Below are positions 58,089 to 64,000 of a stretch of 64,000 nt of DNA, piece by piece (position 1 is the stretch's first letter; every line of letters begins with the position of its first letter). The position numbers were made by a program, and so were the translations under genes. A model generated the notes under the pieces. That model did no database searches. It was not told where the DNA came from and saw only the letters and a program-made list of their open reading frames with translations. This DNA is from Alloalcanivorax xiamenensis (GTDB lineage Bacteria > Pseudomonadota > Gammaproteobacteria > Pseudomonadales > Alcanivoracaceae). Where the stretch lies: assembly GCF_009846745.1 (NCBI RefSeq), contig NZ_AQPF01000009.1, positions 1 to 64,000 of the forward strand, written 5' to 3'.

Positions 58089-58842
58089 CCCGCTTACCGT
58101 GGCGTTGACCGGTGCTCTCGCTCTCGGCGTCGGCGGAGCCCTCCACTGCGCCGGAATGTGCGGCGGCATCGCCGCCGCCCTGAGTTTCTCGATTCCCGAA
58201 GAACGGCGGTGTGGCAGCAGGCTGATCGCCTGGCAGGGACTGTTTGGCAGCGGTCGTCTGTTGACCTACGCGGGTCTGGGGGCGCTGGCCGGAGGTCTTG
58301 GCGGTCAATTGAGCAGAAGCTCGGCCGCCGGCGGCTGGCACTGGCCGGCATTGCTGTCGGCGCTGCTGATGGTGTTGCTGACCGCGCATTTCCTGGGGCG
58401 CAGCGCGCCAATCCGGGCTCTCGAACGTCTCGGCGCCAGGTTGTGGCGCCGGCTGTCCCCGCTGACCCGCCGCCTGATGCCGGTGGATCATCCGGTCAAG
58501 GCGCTGGCGCTGGGGGGGCTGTGGGGCTTCCTGCCATGCGGACTGCTGTATTCCGCCCTGGTGCTGGCCGCTGGCACCGGCGAATGGGGCGATGGCGCTC
58601 TGGTCATGGGCATGTTCGGCGCCACTACCCTGCTGCCGGTGGGGGCCGCCGGAGTATTTGGCGGGCAACTGTCGCGGTTGCGGCGGGGGGGCGGCGGCGA
58701 TGACACTGGTGTTGGCGCTGGTATTTCTTCAACACGGACTGCCCGGAGACGTCCATGTCCATCACCACCCTTGATCTGCATCAAGGTCAACGATGCCAAT
58801 AGTGGCATGATGCCGCCATTCCCCTTTGGAGCGCTGACATGA
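58078..58842 (+). CDS. TauE/SafE-family membrane protein, probable C-terminal frameshift
   Basis: The frame encodes 254 residues; the first ~200 form a COG2836-type six-helix protein (ALHCAGMCGGIAAALSF, LGGLWGFLPCGLLYSALVLAAGTG), commonly found after ccoS and thought to act in copper handling or oxidase assembly. After a run of seven G (58685-58691) the frame turns into non-membrane GVGAGISSTRTARRRPCPSP. One base fewer would instead give a sixth helix and His-rich tail (AMTLVLALVFLQHGLPGDVH) ending at 58774. The restored stop lies inside the hemN Fnr box. Confidence 0.8.
   Translation: MIVDPLTVALTGALALGVGGALHCAGMCGGIAAALSFSIPEERRCGSRLIAWQGLFGSGRLLTYAGLGALAGGLGGQLSRSSAAGGWHWPALLSALLMVLLTAHFLGRSAPIRALERLGARLWRRLSPLTRRLMPVDHPVKALALGGLWGFLPCGLLYSALVLAAGTGEWGDGALVMGMFGATTLLPVGAAGVFGGQLSRLRRGGGGDDTGVGAGISSTRTARRRPCPSPPLICIKVNDANSGMMPPFPFGALT
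58771..58784 (+). promoter_or_regulatory. Anr/Fnr box upstream of hemN
   Basis: TTGATCTGCATCAA is a perfect TTGAT-N4-ATCAA site. CATGAT at 58806-58811 is a possible -10 element about 31 bases downstream, class II spacing, and hemN starts at 58839. The site overlaps the 3' end of the preceding TauE/SafE gene. Confidence 0.88.
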
Positions 58843-60212
58843 CGCAATGGAATCCGGATCTGATCCGCCGATTCGGAGGTCCTGGGCCTCGCTACACTTC
58901 CTACCCACCGGCCACCCAGTTCCACGAGGAAGTCGGCGAGGAGGACTATCGGCGGGCCGTTGCTCGCGGCAATCAGGCCCGTCGGCCACTGTCGCTGTAC
59001 TGCCACATCCCATTCTGCGCCACGGTGTGTTACTACTGTGCCTGTAACCGCATCATCACCGGCAACCGGGCCAAGGCCGAGGATTATCTGACCTTCCTGA
59101 AGCAGGAAATCAAAGACAAGGCGGCGCTGGTGGACCCGCAGCGGCCCGTGGTGCAGATGCACTGGGGCGGCGGCACCCCCACTTACCTCAGTGACGCGCA
59201 GATGACCGAGCTGGTCTATGACCTGGCCCGTCATTTCAACCTGCTCGAAGAGGACCGTGGCGAATACGCCATTGAAGTCGACCCGCGCACGGTGGATCGG
59301 GCCCGCCTCGGATTGCTGCGCGGACTGGGCTTCAACCGTCTCAGTATTGGTATTCAGGATCTCGATCCGGTGGTGCAGAAGGCGGTGAATCGGGAACAAT
59401 CCCTGGAACTGATCACCAAGGTATTCGACGCGGCCCGGGACTTTGGTTTCCAATCCATCAATGCCGACATGATTTACGGTCTGCCCTGGCAGTCTTCTTC
59501 CAGTCTGGCCCGTTCCCTGGAACAATTGCTGGCGTTACGCCCGGAGCGCATCTCCCTTTACAACTACGCCCACATGCCGGCGCGGTTCAAGGTGCAGCGC
59601 CAGATCCAGGAAAGCGCTCTGCCGAGCCCGGAGGAGAAACTCGCCATGCTGAAACTGGCCGGCGAGACCCTGGAGGAAGCCGGCTATGTGTTGATCGGCA
59701 TGGACCATTTTGCCTTGCCGGACGATCCCATGGCGGTGGCGCAAGTCAACGGCACTCTGCACCGTAATTTTCAGGGTTACTCACTGCATGGTGATGCGGA
59801 CCTGCTAGGCATGGGCGTCAGTGCCATCAGCGCTTTCGACGATTTCTACGCGCAAAATCAGAAGATCCTGGGCGCTTGGCAGGAGGCCGTGCAAGAGGGC
59901 CGCATGCCGATCGAACGCGGTTTCCTGCTCGACTGGGACGATCGCCTGCGCCGTGACGTGATCATGGGGCTGCTGTGCGATCTGCGGCTGGATCTGGTCG
60001 CTTTCCGGCAGCGTTGGGAGGTGGATTTCGCCGATTATTTCAGGGATCAACTGGACGCACTGGAGCAATTCGAAAAATTGGGGCTGATCGATATGAACGG
60101 CCCCGTGCTGTTGGTCACCGATGCCGGGCGCCTGGTGGTGCGCGCTCTGGCGATGTTGTTCGACCGCTATGCCGGCACCCCCAACCCACAGCGATTCAGT
60201 CGCATTATTTAG
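58839..60212 (+). CDS. hemN: Oxygen-independent coproporphyrinogen III dehydrogenase
   Basis: A 457-residue radical-SAM enzyme that converts coproporphyrinogen III to protoporphyrinogen IX without oxygen. The 4Fe-4S motif is CATVCYYC (Cys60, Cys64, Cys67) with the adjacent Cys69 also conserved. HWGGGTPTYLS is the SAM-binding block, with EVDPRTVDRARL after it. True HemN length and the C-terminal domain distinguish it from HemW-like proteins. A perfect Anr/Fnr box precedes it. It supplies haem when oxygen is low, matching the neighbouring cbb3 oxidase. Confidence 0.95.
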   Translation: MTQWNPDLIRRFGGPGPRYTSYPPATQFHEEVGEEDYRRAVARGNQARRPLSLYCHIPFCATVCYYCACNRIITGNRAKAEDYLTFLKQEIKDKAALVDPQRPVVQMHWGGGTPTYLSDAQMTELVYDLARHFNLLEEDRGEYAIEVDPRTVDRARLGLLRGLGFNRLSIGIQDLDPVVQKAVNREQSLELITKVFDAARDFGFQSINADMIYGLPWQSSSSLARSLEQLLALRPERISLYNYAHMPARFKVQRQIQESALPSPEEKLAMLKLAGETLEEAGYVLIGMDHFALPDDPMAVAQVNGTLHRNFQGYSLHGDADLLGMGVSAISAFDDFYAQNQKILGAWQEAVQEGRMPIERGFLLDWDDRLRRDVIMGLLCDLRLDLVAFRQRWEVDFADYFRDQLDALEQFEKLGLIDMNGPVLLVTDAGRLVVRALAMLFDRYAGTPNPQRFSRII

Positions 60213-60240
60213 CTCGCCGTTACCGATCCGGGAGACCATA

Positions 60241-61008
60241 ATGTCTCAAGCCGTAATTGCAATACGCAGTGTATCCAATATGGAGGTGCGCAGCATGCCT
60301 CGTCACGTTTCATGCAACGACTGTAGTCTCAGCCCCATTTGCCTGCCGTTGGCGGTGGCGCCTTCCCAGCTCGACGAACTGGATGGCATCATTCGCCGTG
60401 GCCGCCCGCTGAAGCGCGGAGAGCACCTGTTTCGTGCCGCCGCCCCGTTCAGCGCCGTTTATGCCGTGCGCTCCGGCTCACTGAAGACCTATGTCCTCTC
60501 CGATGAGGGGGAGGAACAGGTTACCGGCTTCTACTTGCCTGGCGAGATCGTCGGCATGGACGGCATCAGTACCGCGCACCATGTTTCCAATGCCAAGGCG
60601 CTGGAAACCGCCACCGTGTGCGAGATTCCCTTCCATCGCCTGGAAGATCTGTCCCAACGCATCCCCTCCTTGCAGCATCACTTCTTCTCGCTGATGAGCA
60701 ACGAGATCCGCGCGGACCGCGAACTGCACATGCTGTTGAGCAAGAAGAGCGCGGATGACAGAGTGGCTTCTCTACTGTTATCCCTGGCCGCGCGTCAACA
60801 GCGCAGGGGCTTGAGCAGCCGCCGCTTCCGCCTGCCCATGTCTCGCTATGACATCGCCAATTATCTGGGACTGGCGGTGGAGACGGTGAGCCGCATTTTC
60901 ACCCGTTTTCAACAGCAGGATATGCTGCTGGTGGATGGCAGGGATGTGGAAATTGTGGACCGTGAGGCTCTCTGCGGCGGCGGCAGATTACATACGGAGG
61001 CACCATGA
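60241..61008 (+). CDS. anr: Anr/Fnr-family oxygen-responsive transcriptional regulator
   Basis: A 255-residue Crp-Fnr regulator. The N-terminal cluster ligands are C-x2-C-x5-C (Cys25, Cys28, Cys34) and the fourth is Cys127 in TATVCEIPF, so it should carry an oxygen-labile 4Fe-4S cluster. The DNA-recognition helix has VETVSR (Glu214, Ser217, Arg218), the Fnr signature that reads TTGAT. The start at 60241 has GGGAGA upstream; 60280 or 60295 (after GGAGG) are alternatives nearer the usual Anr length. It probably activates the Anr boxes before ccoN and hemN. Confidence 0.94.
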   Translation: MSQAVIAIRSVSNMEVRSMPRHVSCNDCSLSPICLPLAVAPSQLDELDGIIRRGRPLKRGEHLFRAAAPFSAVYAVRSGSLKTYVLSDEGEEQVTGFYLPGEIVGMDGISTAHHVSNAKALETATVCEIPFHRLEDLSQRIPSLQHHFFSLMSNEIRADRELHMLLSKKSADDRVASLLLSLAARQQRRGLSSRRFRLPMSRYDIANYLGLAVETVSRIFTRFQQQDMLLVDGRDVEIVDREALCGGGRLHTEAP

Positions 61009-61922
61009 CTATTCCGACCGATGGCATTCTCGTTGTCCTGGACCGCCAACTGATGGCCCCGCAGCCGGCGCTGAAGAAGGGGCGGCTGCTGGCCGCCGCA
61101 CTGAACTGTCCACTGGTGGTAGCCGTCAATAGCGATTCCTCGGCCATGCGCCGGGCCGTGGGGCTTGACCAGAAACGTCGCCAAACGGCCGAGCAGCAAA
61201 TCCGCAATGCCTGGGAACGGCGTATACAGGATTTGCTGGCCGACACCGAGGCCACTGTGCATATCACCACGAACAAGGACCAGGATGAGGATTTGCGGCA
61301 GACGGTGATCGCCGCCAAACCGCGCCTGGTGGTGGTGCATACCAGCGAGGAAGGCACGCTGCGACGCCATTTGTTCACGCCCCGGGACTGGCTGCTGATC
61401 CGCAGGGCGCCCTGCCCGGTGCTTTGCGTACAGGACCGCCCGTGGAGCGAACCGCCAGTGTTTAGCGCGGCGATTGAGCCCGAGGAAGAGGACGAAAGCG
61501 GCCTGGATGCCACGGTGTTGGCCGCTGCCCGGGAATGGTCGGCGCCGCTGCGGGCATCACTCAACGCCGTGCATGTGCTGGAACATCCGGATGAAACCTT
61601 GTTGTTGGTGGCTGGCGAAGCATTGCCGGAGTACGCCGCCAGTGCCGAGAGCATTCGCAAAAGCCACCGCGAAGCTCTGGACCGCTTCGCCGAACGTCAC
61701 GGTTTGCCGCTGGAGCGCACGGAAATGCTGGAGGGGCCGATTGCCGGCACTCTGGCGGACTATTGTGAAAACAACGGCACCGATGTGTTGGTGGTGGGAA
61801 CCGTTCGCCGCAATAAAGTGGAACGGCTGCTGCTGGGTGCCACCGCTGAATCGCTGCTGGTGCATGCCCGCAATGATGTTCTGGTGATCAAACCGGACGG
61901 CTTTAACACCGACTGGCGGTGA
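61005..61922 (+). CDS. Tandem universal stress protein, UspE-like
   Basis: A 305-residue protein with two Usp domains (about 1-145 and 155-300). The second ends with an ATP-binding-type glycine motif, VVGTVRRNKVERLLLGATAE followed by SLLVHARNDVLVIKPDG. Usp proteins of this kind are often Anr-controlled in anaerobic survival. The start overlaps the anr stop (ATGA), so it is co-translated with the regulator. Confidence 0.9.
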   Translation: MTIPTDGILVVLDRQLMAPQPALKKGRLLAAALNCPLVVAVNSDSSAMRRAVGLDQKRRQTAEQQIRNAWERRIQDLLADTEATVHITTNKDQDEDLRQTVIAAKPRLVVVHTSEEGTLRRHLFTPRDWLLIRRAPCPVLCVQDRPWSEPPVFSAAIEPEEEDESGLDATVLAAAREWSAPLRASLNAVHVLEHPDETLLLVAGEALPEYAASAESIRKSHREALDRFAERHGLPLERTEMLEGPIAGTLADYCENNGTDVLVVGTVRRNKVERLLLGATAESLLVHARNDVLVIKPDGFNTDWR

Positions 61923-61940
61923 TGGGGCATACAGCCCATC

Positions 61941-62009
61941 CGCTGCCAAGGCAGCTTCCCACAGCGACATCACTACGAAGCCACCGTGAGAAGTTGCCTT
62001 GGCAGCGAA
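61941..62009. repeat. Palindromic dispersed repeat, copy 3
   Basis: CGCTGCCAAGGCAGC begins the left arm (61941-61964), which is identical to the copy at 10623-10646. The right arm (61984-62009) has a few mismatches (GTGAGAAGTTGCC for GTGGGAAGCTGCC). It lies between the convergent usp and yaaA genes. Confidence 0.85.
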
Positions 62010-62068
62010 TACAACCTGAATCCATGCCTCCATGACCAATAGACTAGCCACAGCTATCGGTTCGGCGG

Positions 62069-62848
62069 TTAACCACCCTGCTCCGCTCTTCGGAACACCG
62101 GTTTGGTGTCCGTGGAAGAGGCTTTGTCATATCGATACCCGGCTTCCTTGAACCGCTTCAGATCCTCCGGCTTTTCAATCCCTTTACGCAGTATCCAGGC
62201 CGCCATCAGCCCTCGGGCTTTTTTGGCATGGAAACTGATGACCTTGTATGTGCCGTTTTTCTCATCCTGAAAGACCGGTTCGATGACCGGGCCCGGCAGC
62301 AGTTTGGTTCGCACGGATTTGAAATACTCATTGGAGGCGAGGTTCACCAGGGTGTCGGTACCCGCGGCGCGCATGTCCTTGATCAACTGCCGGCTAATGC
62401 GGTCGCCCCAGAAAGCGTACAGATCCTTGCCCTCCGGCGTATCCAGCCTGGTACCCATTTCCAGGCGATACGGTTGCATCAGATCCAGCGGCCGCAGGAC
62501 CCCGTAAAGACCGCTCAGCATGCGCAGTCGCTGCTGCGCGGCGGCCAGGTCATCCTTACTGAAACGGCTGACGTCGAGCCCGGTATACACGTCCCCTTTG
62601 AAGGCGAAGAGTGCCGGGCGGGCGTTGTCCTTGTTGAAAGGGCGTTGCCACAGAGCAAAGCGTTCGACGTTGAGGTGGGCAATCTTGTCACTCACTCCCA
62701 TCAGGCTGGACAGATCCGCCGGTGACAGTTTGCGGGCTCTTTCCACCAATGTTTCACTGTCATCGAGCATGCGCGGTTGAGTAGCGCGCAGCGCCGGCAA
62801 CGGTGACTCGTAATCCAGGGTCTTGGCCGGCGAGACCACTATCAGCAT
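62069..62848 (-). CDS. yaaA: Peroxide stress protein YaaA
   Basis: A 259-residue YaaA (DUF328) protein, starting MLIVVSPAKTLDYESPL and containing SGLYGVLRPLDLMQPYRLEM, FWGDRISRQL, LVNLASNEYFKSV and the HAKKARGLMAAW block. YaaA lowers intracellular free iron and protects against peroxide; the fold binds DNA. The ATG at 62848 has GGAGG upstream; residues read further upstream are not conserved. Single-gene unit. Confidence 0.94.
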   Translation of the reverse strand: MLIVVSPAKTLDYESPLPALRATQPRMLDDSETLVERARKLSPADLSSLMGVSDKIAHLNVERFALWQRPFNKDNARPALFAFKGDVYTGLDVSRFSKDDLAAAQQRLRMLSGLYGVLRPLDLMQPYRLEMGTRLDTPEGKDLYAFWGDRISRQLIKDMRAAGTDTLVNLASNEYFKSVRTKLLPGPVIEPVFQDEKNGTYKVISFHAKKARGLMAAWILRKGIEKPEDLKRFKEAGYRYDKASSTDTKPVFRRAEQGG

Positions 62849-63075
62849 GGGTTTTCCTCCGTGGCGTGAAATCGCGAATACCGCCATCATAATAGTCCGG
62901 TAACCGCTCTGTTGGGGCGGTGCGGTGGCGGCTCAGGATCAAGCAGCCGTAGATGGTAGCGCAAGCGGCCATGGTTTTGACCATTGGCAGATATAGGCAG
63001 GGCCGGTTCCAATCCCGGTGATGCTGGCGAAGGGCCGTGGTATCACCGGGAAAACAAGACAGAAGGATAAAGAGC

Positions 63076-63552
63076 ATGCGGTATTTGTTGGTTCTGGCGG
63101 TGGTTACCGCGGTGGTGATATTGCTGTGGGGCAGCTGGCAGGCCGGACGGCGTCCCTTCTATCTGGTGCTCGCCGGGGTCGGCGCGGCCAGCGCGGTGAT
63201 GCTGATTTCCTTTCTGTTCACTGACCAGGAACGATTGCTGCCTGGTGATCCCGCCTCGGTCACCGTTACGGTCACCGGCGTCAGTCAGATGGAAACCGGC
63301 GTGCGGGTAAGCGGCGAGATCAGCAATCGGGGGGGCCACGCCATCGCTCACGTAGTGCTGGATACCGTCGCCCTCTCCTGTCCGCCGGCGAAAGCCTGCG
63401 AAACACTGCATGAAGAGCGTATTCCGGTATCCATTCATGTGCCCGCTGGTGGCCGCTATCCGCTGGCGGTGGTGGCCGACCGTGACCGCGGCATGCCGCC
63501 CCCGGATCGCTGGGAGTTAAGGGTCCGGGAAGTACAAGTGTACGGTGAATAG
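63076..63552 (+). CDS. Small two-helix membrane protein with extracytoplasmic domain
   Basis: I do not recognise the family. The 158-residue product has two hydrophobic helices (YLLVLAVVTAVVILLWGSW and PFYLVLAGVGAASAVMLISF). A ~95-residue domain follows that reads like a beta-sandwich (VTVTGVSQMETGVRVSGEIS, then NRGGHAIAHVVLDTVALSC). This resembles the domains that describe 'relative to unmodified neighbours' in small envelope proteins. Two Cys (SCPPAKACE) could form a disulfide. The ATG at 63076 has AAGGA upstream. Confidence 0.6.
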   Translation: MRYLLVLAVVTAVVILLWGSWQAGRRPFYLVLAGVGAASAVMLISFLFTDQERLLPGDPASVTVTVTGVSQMETGVRVSGEISNRGGHAIAHVVLDTVALSCPPAKACETLHEERIPVSIHVPAGGRYPLAVVADRDRGMPPPDRWELRVREVQVYGE

Positions 63553-63632
63553 CGCGGGCCGCCACCATACCGGGGGGTTTGCAAGCCGGGACTAAATGGT
63601 CACAATGCGCTTCCCGAACCAATGGAGTTACC

Positions 63633-64000
63633 ATGGCGGCGCTGATCCCCGGCCAGTCCACGGCCATCGCTACCAACGCTTGGCGTGTGCTGGGCCGTAA
63701 CCCCGGCATGATGACCGGCCCCGGCACCAACAGTTATCTGGTGGGTGGCCGAGCCCTGACGGTGATTGACCCCGGCCCCACGGATCCGGAACATACCCAG
63801 GCTCTGTTGGCCGCGGCCGAGGGGCTGGAGCGGCCAATCGAACGCATCATCGTCACCCACACCCATCGCGATCATTCCCCGGGCGCGCATGACCTGGCCG
63901 CCGCCACCGGTGCCGTGCTGGAAGGCCCCTGGGTGCCGGATGATGGTTTGCAAGACACCACCTGGGAACCGGCGCGGGAGCTCAAGGATGGTGATACCGT
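63633..64000 (+). CDS. Metallo-beta-lactamase-fold hydrolase (5' part, cut by window end)
   Basis: About 122 residues are visible. They begin MAALIPGQSTAIATNAWRVL, with GPGTNSYLVGG, TVIDPGPTDPEH and the metal motif THTHRDHSPGAHDL (HxHxDH). This matches the LACTB2-like MBL subgroup, which includes endoribonuclease and thioester-type hydrolases. The ATG at 63633 follows GGAGTTACC. The frame is open to the window end, so the gene is incomplete here. Confidence 0.85.
   Translation, partial: MAALIPGQSTAIATNAWRVLGRNPGMMTGPGTNSYLVGGRALTVIDPGPTDPEHTQALLAAAEGLERPIERIIVTHTHRDHSPGAHDLAAATGAVLEGPWVPDDGLQDTTWEPARELKDGDT

Overview
The window is chromosomal DNA of a GC-rich gammaproteobacterium, most likely an Alcanivoracaceae-type marine aerobe. 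This placement is an inference from gene order (trpS-scpA-scpB-rluB; a complete ccoNOQP-ccoGHIS block followed by hemN and an Anr/Fnr regulator) and protein style; no database search was possible. No rRNA, tRNA, CRISPR array or intact insertion sequence was seen.

Layout. 0.1-8.3 kb: YbbAP-type ABC exporter diverging from tesA, a DUF924 gene, a very long DUF349 protein and a PlsC-like acyltransferase. 8.4-14.1 kb: CoA-transferase/racemase, an orphan outer-membrane-like protein, an SH3 protein, yciI-yciB, a PHP phosphoesterase and a YciO-type protein. 14.2-19 kb: trpS-scpA-scpB-rluB and rsmE. 19.1-25.5 kb: a MoxR/VWA pair, an EamA permease, NfeD/slipin and a metallophosphoesterase. 25.6-30.8 kb: a frameshifted periplasmic gene, an MFS exporter with a divergent LysR gene, and a LysR + CmcJ-like oxygenase + kappa-GST-like isomerase module.

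30.9-43.1 kb is an accessory island of visibly lower GC with an AraC-family gene at each end. It holds a ferritin-like diiron PF10118 protein, a metallo-beta-lactamase-fold hydrolase, an M24-like protein, two related MDR reductases, an exported beta-propeller, an exported double-VOC protein and two paralogous Cys-nucleophile alpha/beta hydrolases. It also carries a 265-bp MITE-like element with CTAG target duplications and a TTGACCCA repeat cluster in its central divergent promoter. Together these look like an uncharacterised inducible pathway for an imported or extracellular lactone, ester or enone-type compound; the substrate cannot be read from sequence. An orphan RelB/DinJ antitoxin with a decayed YafQ-like toxin marks its right edge.

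43.7-50.4 kb: a Fur-box-preceded TonB-dependent siderophore receptor, then an RND adaptor and pump whose proton-relay residues depart from the AcrB pattern. 50.5-61.9 kb: microaerobic respiration, namely cbb3 oxidase and its assembly genes, hemN, an Anr/Fnr regulator and a tandem universal stress protein. Perfect Anr/Fnr boxes precede ccoN and hemN, so the regulator, its oxidase and oxygen-independent haem synthesis form one oxygen-responsive unit. 62-64 kb: yaaA, a small membrane protein and the start of a metallo-beta-lactamase-fold gene cut by the window end. Three copies of a palindromic repeat family sit near 10.6, 18.1 and 61.9 kb.
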